Origin: Dysgonamonadaceae bacterium
GTDB lineage: Bacteria; Bacteroidota; Bacteroidia; Bacteroidales; Azobacteroidaceae
Length of the DNA: 64,000 nt
Direction of reading: 5' to 3'
NCBI GenBank assembly: GCA_031260045.1
Contig: JAIRKO010000016.1
Coordinates: 30,850 to 94,849 of the forward strand
Below, in pieces: positions 10,533-20,683 of the stretch (the first letter of the stretch is position 1; each line of letters begins with the position of its first letter). A model generated the notes under the pieces. It was not told the origin of the DNA and did not search any database. It saw only the letters and a program-made list of their open reading frames with translations. The translations under genes were made by a program, and so were the position numbers.

Positions 10533-13500
10533 ATGAAAAAGTTTATCCTATCACTATCCATCCTGTTTATAGGCTTCATCGCCAAAGGCGTACAGTCTTT
10601 AGGCGGAGGAACACACTATATTAATGGGACTTACTTGGACGGTACTACTTATCTGGTAAATGAAAATAGTGGCGACGTGACTATTCTTCTTTCGAGGACT
10701 TATATTTACAATAATGGGATAGGCGTCAATGGCGGCGAAAAAGACAGTGAACCCTGTATTGATATCTTAGGTGGTAATAAAGTGAAGCTTATTTTAGAGG
10801 GTACCAGCGAGTTACGGGGCGGAAAGTGTTCTCCGGCAATCAGGGTGCGACCGGGAGCGGAACTGATTATAGAAGGTAGCGGTGAATTACATGCGTATGG
10901 AGGAGAAGCGAGCCAGACCAAACCTTATTTTTGGGATGGAGGAGGAGATGTCGCTAAGTCCTTTCAATTAAGCGGCGGCGCCGGAATAGGCGGTGGATTT
11001 GATGTTGATAACAATAAAATTTATGTGGAAGAATTAGATGACAATCAGTATTTGTGGAATTTTGAAATCCCGGATGGGCTGACTGCATCGGATTTACCTA
11101 CTCTACCTGCGGACTATTGGGCTGTAGTCGGGGGGAGATATCAATGGATGACAGGTTACGGAGCCTGCGGGGATATCATTATTAACAGCGGTACGGTGGA
11201 GGCTTACGGAAAGAGCGAGTCGCCGGGTATTGGTCCGGCAGGTTTTTATACCAAAGGGGGTCGTATTGAAATAAATGGCGGCTCCGTGTATGCCCAAGGG
11301 GGTAGAGGCGCGCCGGGTATCGGATGCGTCAAAGAGAGTTATGTCTCTGAAATAAAAGTAGGCGGCGGGAATGTAATCGCAGAAGGCGGCGAAGGCGCGC
11401 CGGGAATCGGCGGGGCGGGTGAACACTGCTATATAGAGCATATCAATTTAGAGATCGGCAATGTTACGGCGAAGGCGGGTAACGGCGATGCGGTCGGTAT
11501 CGGCGCGGGTAGGAACAGTAAAATAAACCAGATTAATATACACACCGACGTAACGGCTGAAAGCAGCCGGGAAGGGATTCCCTCCATCAGCGCGTTGGAC
11601 GGGAGCGCCATTGAGTATATTAAGCTCTTCGACGGGAATGTAACGGCTAAAAACGGGATCGGGAAGATAGGCGACATAACTGATTTGATAATAAAGGCGA
11701 TCTATTTCTACGGTGGAGCAATTGACGGAAGGGTGGAAAAAGGAAATGGTGGGACATGGAAAACTTATCCGAATGAAGTAGCGAATGCCGGCGACCTTTC
11801 TAAGTACAAATTACCGACTTTGGGGTATGTCGAAAATCCCATCTATGAGAATGAGAACGCCACTAGCGCAACTATCATTACGCCAGACAAAACAAAATAT
11901 ACTGCCTATTTCGAAGACGCAATGCTTACGACCGTCGAAGGGCTGACTGTTGTGATAGGGGGTAATCTTTACGACTCTCTACGGGTTCTTCATAGGAACG
12001 GGAGCATCGTGTCTCCTCAGCACTGGTATTTAACGAATGAGGAAACGGGGGAGGTAGCCATTTATAGAAATGAGAGAATGATTTATAAGGAAACGGCAAG
12101 AGAGACACATCCCGATTATGTTCAGCCTGATATTCCGCGTCATTATGTTGATTTAAGCAAGGTTTTCACAGTCGGTTGTGATGTAGAAAATCCGGATGTA
12201 AACATATCTGTTCGTTATCATGACGGGCTTTATCCGAATAATAGTCCGTTGCATGATGAGGGTGAAGGCGAAGTAACGTTTATCGTTCACGGGGAAACAG
12301 AGGATGATGTGCCGCATTATAGATATATTTGGTATAAAGACGGCGTTAAAGTAGATGAAGGAGAGAAGAAGAATACTTATACCGTCTATCGACAATGGGA
12401 TGAAGATTTTTCGGGTTGTTCGGTTCGGTTGGACACGGTTTGGGGGCGTTTCACAGCCGGTTTTAATGTAATCGATGGAAACAATGATGTAAATACAAAA
12501 ATTCGTTATCATGACGAGCTTTATCCGAATAATAGTCAGTTGATTGAACAGGGTGAGGGTGAAAACGAAGTAACGTTTATCGTTCACGGCGCGGATATTA
12601 ACGACGTTCTTGTTTATCGGTATGTTTGGTACAAAGACGGCATCAAAGTGGATGAAGGATATGAAAATACTTACACCGTTCGTAAACAATTCGGCGAGAA
12701 TATTTCGGGTTACTCCGTTAAGTTGCAAATTGTCGGCGATTTCACTTTTGAATCCAACAATAATGAAGTCATGCTTTTTACGGGGATTGGTATATTCCAA
12801 ACGTTTGAAACGAATCCGGTTCGTTATCATTACGAACCTGCCTCTTCAAAAAATTTAACGGTTGAGGTGAAAACAACCGACGCCGTAGCCAATCAAGCGG
12901 CTGTATTTTATAAATGGAATATATCCGGTTTGGTGAACGGAGAATCCGGCGTAAAAACGTTTGAATATGGCTCGCTAAACGGCGTTTTCAACAACACTTT
13001 TGTAGACACGATCACCCACTTGGAAGTTCATTCCTCGCCGTTGGTCGCTTTTGATTTCAATGCGCCGGGTGCAGACGCTCATGCATTCTTCACCGGAAAA
13101 GTGTTAACCGATGAAAACACTTTAACCGATAAAACGGATACGCCCATAGAGATAACCCAACTTGTAGTTCCCGGCGGCACGGTTACCATAAACACCGATT
13201 ATAACGGGAGCCTCATCGTTGAAGACTATCACGGCGGCACGATCACCCTCGCTACAAACGGTCCCTATTACTCCGTTTTAGATAACAGCACACCAAATGC
13301 AAACAACTCCGGCATAATCACCGTAATACACGATACCCTCGCCAACGATTTGGGCAATTTCATTCCGGGAGATATAAGATTGTCGCCGGGCATAAGGAAT
13401 CTTGAATTTACGGTGCGCCCCAACCGGAATACGGCGGTAAGGCAGAGATACACTTGGACGTATTCCGACGCGGAGGGCGAACACACCATCATCACCACCA

Positions 13501-14105
13501 CGAATACGTTAACTTTAAGAGATTACAATTTAACTTCCGATGTGAAAATCAAATGCGAACTGCAAAATAAGGATGTGGTATATGCAATAAAGAACTTTCG
13601 CTATGCCTCTCCCGCAGGTGATTATTCCGAAATGAACATCTTCAATCTTGAGCATGAAATTACCATGCCGCATTCTGTCGACACAATCCGGTTTTCGACA
13701 GAATTATACCCATCATATGAACATATAACGGTAAAAGGCGTTGGCTCGCACGAATTAGATTACGGACCCAACAGATTTGATATTGTTTTCACTGACAATG
13801 AAGACAATGACAACAACCGGATTTACAAAATTCTGGTCAACCGCTTATACAAGTCAATTGATGATCCTGTCGACGAGCCGACCGGCATTGCCGCCGTTGA
13901 TTCAAAAATCACTGTCCGTCGGCTGTCGAATAATATTCTAATCGACACGCCCAATAAGGAAACCATTTCGATTTATGACCTCAACGGTATCTTGATTAAA
14001 AAATTAGACAAAGAAGCCGGAACAGTACAAGTGGACTTGGGCAATTATCGGCTGCGGAATTTTTTGGTTGTGAGAGGCGCAGATTGGGTGCGGAAGGTTT
14101 GGTGA
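10533..14105 (+). CDS. Large secreted protein with beta-helix region, Ig-like repeats and T9SS-type C-terminus
   Basis: 1190 residues with a signal peptide (MKKFILSLSILFIGFIAKG). Residues about 30-420 are glycine-rich repeats of the GIGxxGG / INGGxVxAxGG kind, typical of parallel beta-helix carbohydrate-binding surface proteins (Cthe_2159-like). Around residues 560 and 657 two Ig-like copies begin RYHD-LYPNNS and contain YKDG-KVDEG; they are about 97 residues apart and also similar in DNA. The last 75 residues (SKITVRRLSNNILIDTPN, then ISIYDLNGILIKKLD, ending FLVVRGADWVRKVW) look like a T9SS type A sorting domain, so surface secretion by T9SS is inferred. No catalytic motif was recognised. 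The neighbouring TonB-dependent receptor is convergent. Confidence 0.85.
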   Translation: MKKFILSLSILFIGFIAKGVQSLGGGTHYINGTYLDGTTYLVNENSGDVTILLSRTYIYNNGIGVNGGEKDSEPCIDILGGNKVKLILEGTSELRGGKCSPAIRVRPGAELIIEGSGELHAYGGEASQTKPYFWDGGGDVAKSFQLSGGAGIGGGFDVDNNKIYVEELDDNQYLWNFEIPDGLTASDLPTLPADYWAVVGGRYQWMTGYGACGDIIINSGTVEAYGKSESPGIGPAGFYTKGGRIEINGGSVYAQGGRGAPGIGCVKESYVSEIKVGGGNVIAEGGEGAPGIGGAGEHCYIEHINLEIGNVTAKAGNGDAVGIGAGRNSKINQINIHTDVTAESSREGIPSISALDGSAIEYIKLFDGNVTAKNGIGKIGDITDLIIKAIYFYGGAIDGRVEKGNGGTWKTYPNEVANAGDLSKYKLPTLGYVENPIYENENATSATIITPDKTKYTAYFEDAMLTTVEGLTVVIGGNLYDSLRVLHRNGSIVSPQHWYLTNEETGEVAIYRNERMIYKETARETHPDYVQPDIPRHYVDLSKVFTVGCDVENPDVNISVRYHDGLYPNNSPLHDEGEGEVTFIVHGETEDDVPHYRYIWYKDGVKVDEGEKKNTYTVYRQWDEDFSGCSVRLDTVWGRFTAGFNVIDGNNDVNTKIRYHDELYPNNSQLIEQGEGENEVTFIVHGADINDVLVYRYVWYKDGIKVDEGYENTYTVRKQFGENISGYSVKLQIVGDFTFESNNNEVMLFTGIGIFQTFETNPVRYHYEPASSKNLTVEVKTTDAVANQAAVFYKWNISGLVNGESGVKTFEYGSLNGVFNNTFVDTITHLEVHSSPLVAFDFNAPGADAHAFFTGKVLTDENTLTDKTDTPIEITQLVVPGGTVTINTDYNGSLIVEDYHGGTITLATNGPYYSVLDNSTPNANNSGIITVIHDTLANDLGNFIPGDIRLSPGIRNLEFTVRPNRNTAVRQRYTWTYSDAEGEHTIITTTNTLTLRDYNLTSDVKIKCELQNKDVVYAIKNFRYASPAGDYSEMNIFNLEHEITMPHSVDTIRFSTELYPSYEHITVKGVGSHELDYGPNRFDIVFTDNEDNDNNRIYKILVNRLYKSIDDPVDEPTGIAAVDSKITVRRLSNNILIDTPNKETISIYDLNGILIKKLDKEAGTVQVDLGNYRLRNFLVVRGADWVRKVW

Positions 14106-14148
14106 AATAATGATAAATGATTAATTATTAATGTGCGTAAGGCGCAAA

Positions 14149-14195
14149 AAGCCCCGTCATCTCGCGTCGAGCGCGGAAAGACGGGGCTTCTTTTT
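14149..14195. terminator. Strong terminator built from repeat B
   Basis: AAGCCCCGTC (14149-14158) pairs perfectly with GACGGGGCTT (14180-14189) and is followed by CTTTTTC. The loop carries the TCTCGCGTCGAGCGCGG part of repeat B. It lies between two convergent genes, so repeat B here doubles as a terminator for the secreted-protein gene. Confidence 0.75.
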
Positions 14196-14242
14196 CTTGC
14201 GTCGCTTTGCGGTTTCCCTACTCGGGTAGTGTCTCGAACTAA

Positions 14243-14303
14243 AGCATGTCTCCGACATGCTAAGCGGAACGCTTGCTTTTAACATGCGTAGTCAGAGACT
14301 ACG
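14243..14303. repeat. Cluster of short palindromes
   Basis: AGCATGTC-TCC-GACATGCT (14243-14261) and GTAGTC-AGA-GACTAC (about 14286-14301) are separate perfect stem-loops, with AGCGGAACGCT between them. The segment 14210-14340 has no gene. The end of the TonB-dependent receptor gene is at 14362, so these may be hairpins in its 3' untranslated region or a separate repeat family. Confidence 0.55.
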
Positions 14304-14361
14304 CCGAGCGGGGGTTTTTATCCACAATTATTTCGCAAGTAATAAACAACAACTTGAATTA

Positions 14362-17300
14362 TCAGTTAAAAATATACCGCACCCCTATCTGCAAACTCCA
14401 GCATTGATCGTAGTTGAGGTAAGTATCATAAGTTTGAGTAAGAAAGGCGTTGTTGATTTTTACCATCGAAAACGCGGGGACGTTGTTTTCGTCTTTTCCT
14501 TCGTATTGCAGGATTTTGCCGTAATTGCTTGCAGCCATATTCTTGTTTACTCCCCATTTTGAATTGAGCATGTTACCCACATTCAGCACATCAAGGCTTA
14601 ACTGTAAAGTGTTGATTGACCTGCCTATTTTTACTTTAAAATCCTGAAGAAAACGAAAGTCAAACTTGTGTACCAAAGGCGCTCGCGATGCGTATGCTTC
14701 CGCATATTCGCCCTTGTGTTTGCTCAAATATTTGTCCTGTTCCATGAATGCAAAAAATGCGTCTTCGTCTTCCTGCGTGATAAATTTAATTTCGCCTCTT
14801 TCCGCCGGAATGTATATCAGGTCGCCGTTTACTCCATCGCCGTTCATATCGTTGGCGTACAGGAACGAGTCGCCATAGGGCGAATAGCCGCGATAGTAAA
14901 GGCTGACGGTAGTTCCGGAAGTTTTGGAAGCGGTAGGAATTCGCCACGCCAAAGAACCGATCATCTGGTCGGGAATCACGTATTGCGAGCGTTGTATGCC
15001 GGAAATATTCGCCCCGTTGACCGAATAGATATTCACCCATGCCGAGTTTGCATTGCTTCCGGGATTACCGGAAATTTCCTTCATTTCGGTGTGGGTAAAG
15101 GCAGTCATGAGGTCTAAACTTTCCGCCGGTTTGGCTTTCAGCGTGAGGTTTAGCGTATAGCCGTAGCCTTTATTCGTATTGGTCAGTACGCAGGCGTCTC
15201 TTACGGCGTTATAATACCGGTCGGCGGGATAGATGTAGCGATTGTCGGAACCGGAAAAAGTTTCCCAACTGCTGTCGGGATTTTTAACGGCATAATTTAC
15301 CTGCATCACCGCATGGATGTTTTTTGTGTAAATGCCTTCCGCCGTTACCGTAAACGGGAAACCGACCGGGATTTGATAATCTACGGCAACGGAATTTTTC
15401 CAAACCTGCGGCATTTTAAATTCGGGGTCAACTCCCGCAATGGAACTCGGAACGCTACCCATATCGGGGGTTACTTCCGTTTGAAATCCTAATTTGGAAA
15501 TCATTTCATCTACATTGGAAATCATTCCGCCCGCCAATAAATCCAGTCGGGGGTCGCGGCTTTTAACCGTACCGTCGGAATTAAATTGGGTTTGCACTTT
15601 CATCTGCAATTGATTCATGCCGGCATTGGAAGGCATATTGGTAAAGAACACCAACGGCAAACGTCCGGTGAACAAACCCGTTCCCCCGCGAACGATCAGG
15701 GATTTATCTTTCATCACATCATACGTAAAGCCGAGACGCGGCGACCAGTTGATGCCTGATTTGGGCCATACGCCCGTGTCAATATGCCGTCCTCCGAAAT
15801 CAAGGTCTAAAATGGCATTGTTGGTCATAATGTCGTTTTGGAAAGCGAGGTTATCCGCACGAACGCCGACCGTAAGTTTCAAATTTTCGGTTACATTCCA
15901 TTCATCCTGAGCATAAATGCCCAACTGACCGAAAGCCACCGCGTTGGAGGGTTTCTTTTCGCCGTTGGCGCCATAAGTCAGAGCAAAATCAACGGGCGCG
16001 GCGCCGGTCAGGAAATCGTTCAAACCGGCATAACGGTAATAGCCCGTCCCGCTTCGCATGTAATTGTTGTCGGCATACTGGTATTCGTAGCTAACGCCGG
16101 CGGTCAATTTATGCGCGTCGAGATAAGAGGTAAAATTGTCGGTAACGGTCACAATCCTGTTTGTAACGCCGTTGTTCCACGTAAACAGTTCGTAACCGGT
16201 AGAAATGTAGGGAGCCAACGCTTCCGCCCCCGTTGCAATATCCCCGCTCATGATGTCGATGAAGGGGAAAGGCGAAGAAGTGGAGCCGCGCACATCCTTA
16301 ATCAGGGAATAGGTTGCGAGCAACTGGTTCGACATTTTATTGCTAATTCGGCTGTTTAACTCCGCCGTTGCCGAGTTTACCACGTTGTCCATGGAATACA
16401 TCGAATTGGCATACGACATCGACCATGCGGAAACGCGGTTTTTAGTATTGTCTCGATATGCGCCGTCGGTAGAGTTTCCATTGGGCGGATTCCAACTCGT
16501 GTTTTTGGTGTGATTATAACGCAAACTTAATTTGTTGGCGTCGTTGATGTTCCAGTCCAAACGGAGCAGGTATTTCAAGTTGCTTTCGTCGGCGGGAAAA
16601 TCCTTGTATGATCCCGTATTGTATCCGTACTGGCGGCTTAAGAAGTCGGAAACTGTTTGCAAATCGGTTTCGGTAACGCGCGAAATGGTCTGTCCGTCGG
16701 AAATTCCGTCGGTGGAGGCACGCCAAGTAATCACCTGTTGCGGACTTTTTTCGTATTCAAAATTACCGAAGAAAAACAGTTTGTTTTTGACAATCGGAGC
16801 GCCCAAAGTTGCGCCGTAAATCGTGTTGGATTCTTTGGCGCGCACTCCAAAATCGTGGTCGTTGATTCTGTTGCCCCGCATGTCTTGGTTGCGTTTGTAG
16901 GCGTAGGCGTTTCCTTTTACGGTATTTGTTCCCGATTTGGTGATGGCGTTTATGCCGCCGCCGATAAAATTGGTTTGCCGAACGTCGAATGGCGCAATTA
17001 CCACCTGAACTTCTTCGATGGCGTCTAAGGAAATCGGGTTTCCTCCTCCCGGCAAATTTGAACTCAAGCCGAAATTGTTATTTAAATTAGCGCCGTCCAC
17101 CGTGAAATTTGACGAACGTCCGTCGCCGCCCGCAAAACTCATTCCGTCGGCATAGGGCGATAGGCGGGCGATGTCTTGAATGCTCCGGTTGATTGTCGGC
17201 AACATCCGCATTTGCTCATTGTTGATATTGGTCGACGGTCCCGTTTTTTCGGTTGTAAATCGGGAAGCGTTTCCGGTAATCACGATTTCTTCCAGAGTCT

Positions 17301-17634
17301 GCTCCGTTTCCGTCATGTTTACGTCCAGCGCAAACGTCTCGCCCAATTGAAGATAAACGTTCTCATTGACGTAATTGCCGAAACCGAGATAAATGATTTC
17401 AACCCTATAGGGTCCGCCGGTTCTCATACCCTGAACGGAAAAACGACCTTCCGCGTTAGTTGCCGCCCCGTAGTTTGTTCCCGAAGGCAGATGCGTAACT
17501 TTGACGGTTGCGCCGATTAAAGCCTCCTTGTCGGCGGTAATTTTTCCGCTCATACTTGAGGTTGTTACTTGCGAATAAACCGCTGTGCCTGCAAACAATA
17601 ACACAGCAATCAACAATTGTTTCATTTTTTTCAT
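14362..17634 (-). CDS. TonB-dependent outer-membrane receptor, Oar-like
   Basis: 1090 residues. A signal peptide (MKKMKQLLIAVLLFAGTAVYS) is followed by a carboxypeptidase-regulatory-like beta-sandwich (about 30-110, ALIGATVKVTHLPSGT), a plug domain (about 125-240, including VDGANLNNNFGLSSN and GGGINAITKSGTNTVKG) and a large beta-barrel ending in an aromatic residue (IGVRYIFN). The layout fits Oar/OmpA-related TonB receptors rather than SusC, and no SusD partner is adjacent. The ligand is unknown. An alternative start is M4 at 17625. A TACTTTTG box at 17673-17666 lies about 35 bases upstream. Confidence 0.9.
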   Translation of the reverse strand: MKKMKQLLIAVLLFAGTAVYSQVTTSSMSGKITADKEALIGATVKVTHLPSGTNYGAATNAEGRFSVQGMRTGGPYRVEIIYLGFGNYVNENVYLQLGETFALDVNMTETEQTLEEIVITGNASRFTTEKTGPSTNINNEQMRMLPTINRSIQDIARLSPYADGMSFAGGDGRSSNFTVDGANLNNNFGLSSNLPGGGNPISLDAIEEVQVVIAPFDVRQTNFIGGGINAITKSGTNTVKGNAYAYKRNQDMRGNRINDHDFGVRAKESNTIYGATLGAPIVKNKLFFFGNFEYEKSPQQVITWRASTDGISDGQTISRVTETDLQTVSDFLSRQYGYNTGSYKDFPADESNLKYLLRLDWNINDANKLSLRYNHTKNTSWNPPNGNSTDGAYRDNTKNRVSAWSMSYANSMYSMDNVVNSATAELNSRISNKMSNQLLATYSLIKDVRGSTSSPFPFIDIMSGDIATGAEALAPYISTGYELFTWNNGVTNRIVTVTDNFTSYLDAHKLTAGVSYEYQYADNNYMRSGTGYYRYAGLNDFLTGAAPVDFALTYGANGEKKPSNAVAFGQLGIYAQDEWNVTENLKLTVGVRADNLAFQNDIMTNNAILDLDFGGRHIDTGVWPKSGINWSPRLGFTYDVMKDKSLIVRGGTGLFTGRLPLVFFTNMPSNAGMNQLQMKVQTQFNSDGTVKSRDPRLDLLAGGMISNVDEMISKLGFQTEVTPDMGSVPSSIAGVDPEFKMPQVWKNSVAVDYQIPVGFPFTVTAEGIYTKNIHAVMQVNYAVKNPDSSWETFSGSDNRYIYPADRYYNAVRDACVLTNTNKGYGYTLNLTLKAKPAESLDLMTAFTHTEMKEISGNPGSNANSAWVNIYSVNGANISGIQRSQYVIPDQMIGSLAWRIPTASKTSGTTVSLYYRGYSPYGDSFLYANDMNGDGVNGDLIYIPAERGEIKFITQEDEDAFFAFMEQDKYLSKHKGEYAEAYASRAPLVHKFDFRFLQDFKVKIGRSINTLQLSLDVLNVGNMLNSKWGVNKNMAASNYGKILQYEGKDENNVPAFSMVKINNAFLTQTYDTYLNYDQCWSLQIGVRYIFN

Positions 17635-17665
17635 ACTTTTAAATATTGCTTAATAATTTAGGTTG

Positions 17666-17673
17666 CAAAAGTA
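17666..17673 (-). promoter_or_regulatory. -7 box upstream of the TonB-dependent receptor
   Basis: TACTTTTG on the minus strand, 32 bases before the receptor ATG. No clear TTTG at the -33 position is seen, so activation or a weak promoter is possible. Confidence 0.45.
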
Positions 17674-17822
17674 GGTATTTATTGTAAAAAATTTGTTAAA
17701 CTAATATGAAAAAAGTGTGTTTAAATTGTTGAGGCGTTACAGGCGGGGGTTTTTTGTGCGGTATTTGGCTTTCGCCTGTGACGGCTGCGATATTTGAACT
17801 TTAACTTTGCAATATATATTCC

Positions 17823-19007
17823 TCAGGGAGTTTGCCCATTTATTATCTTCAAAGATTCCTCCACAAAATAATAAACATCGGTATCCAAATGCCCTCGTCG
17901 CGGATTGACGGAATCTTTTTCTTTGCCCAAACGGACAATTACCAAATTTTCGTCCGGCACAACAATAATTCGCTGTCCCAAATGCCCCATCATCCCGTAA
18001 AACGGCGGATTGTGCGTATCGTCAATCCAAACGGAGCCGGCATACATTACCGGTTCGTCCGGTTCAAAAGCCGCTGTATCAGGCGTAATCATCCATTCGA
18101 CAAACGCAGAATCCAAAATTTGCCGCCCTTTCCAATTCCCTTTTTGAAGCATCAGCAAACCCAACCGCGCAAAATCACGCACGCCGCTATAAACGCAGCA
18201 AAACGACTTTTCAATATCGCCGCTTAACGACCACAGCGCATCGTGTTCCATACCCATCGGCTGCCAAAATTCTTCCGAAAAATACAGCGCCGGACTTTTT
18301 CCGGTTGCCCGTTTCAAAGCCATAGCCAGTAGTTGCGTATTTGCCGAAAGGTATTTGAATTTCCCGCCCGGATGCGACTCAAAATGCCTCTTTAACAACT
18401 GTTTTTCAACATTCTCGCCGAAATAAGCCTCTGTGGTCATGTTAATCGGAGTATAATAATCCTCTTCCCAACTAAATCCCGAACGCATGGTCGCCAAATC
18501 GCCGACAGTAGCCAACTTGCCAAACGAATCATCCAGAAATTCGGGCAAAAAATCCGCAAGCGGCTGATCGACGCTTTTAACATAAGATTGTTCGATGGCT
18601 TTTCCCAAAAGCATGGTAGTCATCGTTTTTGCCATCGAAAAAGAATTGGTCAAACTGCTGTCGGAATAACCGTCCCAATATTCTTCGTACAACAATTTTC
18701 CGTCCTTAACAAGCGCAAAAGCAATGGAATGAAAATCTTCCAACTCTTTCCGCAAAGTATCCGTGAGCCGGATTTGGTTGTAATTTTCGTGCAATTCCCA
18801 AGGTTGGGGCATTCCGGCGCGAATTACGCTGTTGTTGAAATCGACATAATCGTCAATATAAGTTGTGGAATATCCTTTCAGGATGGTTGTTCGGAAAGCC
18901 TTCATTACATAACCGTTTCCCGAAGCATATAGTCCGGCGATTACCAACAGGATAACGCAGAAAATCCCGATGCAGATGCCCGATAAAATTTTAATTGTTA
19001 TTTTCAT
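17823..19007 (-). CDS. Membrane-anchored serine hydrolase (beta-lactamase family)
   Basis: 394 residues of the class C beta-lactamase/DD-peptidase-like serine hydrolase family. The N-terminal hydrophobic segment (about 8-30, ISGICIGIFCVILLVIAGLY) anchors the protein with the catalytic domain in the periplasm. The nucleophile motif S-x-x-K is visible in NSFSMAKTMTTMLLG. A YLSANTQLL segment probably supplies the tyrosine motif, and GHLGQRIIVVPDENLVIVRLG is the usual C-terminal strand. Substrates in this family include peptides, esters and cell-wall stems, so the exact role is open. No close operon partner; repeat C follows upstream. Confidence 0.85.
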   Translation of the reverse strand: MKITIKILSGICIGIFCVILLVIAGLYASGNGYVMKAFRTTILKGYSTTYIDDYVDFNNSVIRAGMPQPWELHENYNQIRLTDTLRKELEDFHSIAFALVKDGKLLYEEYWDGYSDSSLTNSFSMAKTMTTMLLGKAIEQSYVKSVDQPLADFLPEFLDDSFGKLATVGDLATMRSGFSWEEDYYTPINMTTEAYFGENVEKQLLKRHFESHPGGKFKYLSANTQLLAMALKRATGKSPALYFSEEFWQPMGMEHDALWSLSGDIEKSFCCVYSGVRDFARLGLLMLQKGNWKGRQILDSAFVEWMITPDTAAFEPDEPVMYAGSVWIDDTHNPPFYGMMGHLGQRIIVVPDENLVIVRLGKEKDSVNPRRGHLDTDVYYFVEESLKIINGQTP

Positions 19008-19029
19008 GTGTTTATATTTTTATTTTATT

Positions 19030-19088
19030 GTCGCTAATACACGAATTTTATTTGTGTCAATTCGTGCATTCGCGGCATAAATTAATCA
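19030..19088. repeat. Dispersed repeat C, uninterrupted copy
   Basis: The segment from CGCTAATACACG through AATTCGTGCATTCGCGG to CATAAATTAATCATTC lies between gdhA and the serine hydrolase. The same sequence occurs at 58130-58350, but split by a repeat A element. This copy therefore serves as the empty-site reference. Confidence 0.65.
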
Positions 19089-19116
19089 TTCGCTTGCGTG
19101 TCTAAATTTTTTATCT

Positions 19117-20451
19117 CTACACAATCCCCTGCGCCATCATAGCTTGCGCCACCTTCATAAACCCCGCCACATTAGCGCCTTTCACATAATTAATATAGCC
19201 GCCGGGCTGTTTCCCGTAAACAACGCACTGTTCGTGAATATCATTCATGATTTGGTGCAGTTTGGCGTCAACTTCTTCCGCCGTCCATCGCAGGTGCATG
19301 GCGTTCTGGCTCATTTCCAAGCCGGAAGTGGCGACGCCGCCGGCATTCACCGCTTTACCCGGCGCAAACAAAATGCCTTTTTCAACCATCAAATCGACGG
19401 CTTCGGCAGTACATCCCATGTTGGAAACTTCCGCAACGCAGGTTACGCCGCTGTCGATTAGCATTTGAGCGTCGTTTTTGTCCAATTCGTTTTGAATGGC
19501 GCAGGGAAGCGCAATGTCGGCTTTCTGTTGCCATGGACGTTTGCCGGAAAAAAACTTTACGCCGTAGCGTTCGGCGTAAGGTTCTACAATATCCTCGCCC
19601 GTTGCACGGAGTTCCAGCAGGTAATCAATTTTTTCGCCCGATATGCCGTCGGGATCATACACATAACCGTCTGGACCGGAGATAGTAATAATTTTCGCAC
19701 CCAATTGCGATGCTTTCAGGGCGGCGCCCCAAGCCACGTTCCCGAAACCGGAAAGGGCGACGGTTTTGCCTTTGAGGTCTAAGCCTTTTTCTTTCAGCAT
19801 TTCGACTGCGAAGTAAATAGCCCCAAATCCGGTCGCTTCCGGGCGAATTAACGAACCGCCGTAATCCAAACCTTTGCCGGTGAAAGCGCCCGTATTTTCG
19901 CAAGCCAATTTCTTGTACATGCCGTACATATAACCGATTTCACGCGCTCCAACGCCGACGTCGCCCGCCGGTACGTCGGTATCCGCGCCGATGTGCCTCC
20001 ACAATTCCAGCATGTAAGCCTGACAAAAACGCATGACCTCCGTAGCGGATTTTCCGCGTATACTGAAATCCGCACCGCCTTTGCCGCCCCCCATCGGAAG
20101 GGTTGTCAGCGCATTTTTGAACGTTTGCTCAAAGCCCAAAAATTTCAGGGACGAAAGCGTTACCGAAGCGTGAAAGCGCGTGCCGCCTTTGTAGGGACCT
20201 ATCGCGTTGTTAAACTGGACGCGGTAGCCGATATTTACCTTCACCTTTCCGTTATCGTCCACCCAAGGGACTTTGAAGGTAAAAACACGGTCGGGTTCCA
20301 CGATTCGCTCAATGATAGCCGCTTTTTCAAATTCGGGGTGTTCGTTATAAACGTCTTCGATGGAGTGAAGAACTTCCTTTACCGCCTGCAAATACTCGTG
20401 TTCGCCGGGATGCTTTGCTTCGAGGGATTGAAGAATTAATTCTGTTTTCAT
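19117..20451 (-). CDS. gdhA: Glutamate dehydrogenase (hexameric, probably NADP-dependent)
   Basis: Reversible reductive amination of 2-oxoglutarate to glutamate. The chosen start (ATG at 20451, MKTELILQSLEAKHPGEHEY) gives 444 residues, the usual length of hexameric GDH; an upstream in-frame extension to 20514 has no family support. Visible are the substrate-binding lysine region PMGGGKGGADFS, the RFHASVTLSSLKFLGFEQ segment, the PAGDVGVGAREIGYM motif and the Rossmann fingerprint ALSGFGNVAWGAA. Single transcription unit. NADP specificity is inferred from similarity to Bacteroidetes GdhA enzymes, not from a decisive residue. Confidence 0.95.
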   Translation of the reverse strand: MKTELILQSLEAKHPGEHEYLQAVKEVLHSIEDVYNEHPEFEKAAIIERIVEPDRVFTFKVPWVDDNGKVKVNIGYRVQFNNAIGPYKGGTRFHASVTLSSLKFLGFEQTFKNALTTLPMGGGKGGADFSIRGKSATEVMRFCQAYMLELWRHIGADTDVPAGDVGVGAREIGYMYGMYKKLACENTGAFTGKGLDYGGSLIRPEATGFGAIYFAVEMLKEKGLDLKGKTVALSGFGNVAWGAALKASQLGAKIITISGPDGYVYDPDGISGEKIDYLLELRATGEDIVEPYAERYGVKFFSGKRPWQQKADIALPCAIQNELDKNDAQMLIDSGVTCVAEVSNMGCTAEAVDLMVEKGILFAPGKAVNAGGVATSGLEMSQNAMHLRWTAEEVDAKLHQIMNDIHEQCVVYGKQPGGYINYVKGANVAGFMKVAQAMMAQGIV

Positions 20452-20528
20452 AAGTTTATTTATCATGGAATTGTATGGAGCAAAGGTAGTCGGTTTACGG
20501 CAATAAACAAGCATAGTAGCCTAAAATG

Positions 20529-20683
20529 CAGGGCAAAAGCACGAAATTATTAATTTAGCAAGATGAGAACGCTACAAGAATACCTGTCCGAAGTAAAAGA
20601 TTTTCGGATAGAGAAAAAATGTTTACACAAATTATTGGATGTTGATAATAGGATTGATTACTTAATTTCGTGCTTTTGCCCTG
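20529..20683. mobile_element. Deleted ISAs1-like element (155 bp)
   Basis: Terminal inverted repeats of at least 20 bp (CAGGGCAAAAGCACGAAATT at 20529-20548 and its complement ending at 20683) enclose 155 bp. Inside is the first part of a transposase-like frame, so this is a MITE-size internal deletion of a longer insertion sequence. No flanking target duplication could be recognised. It sits directly upstream of the promoter of the AAA-ATPase gene. Confidence 0.7.
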
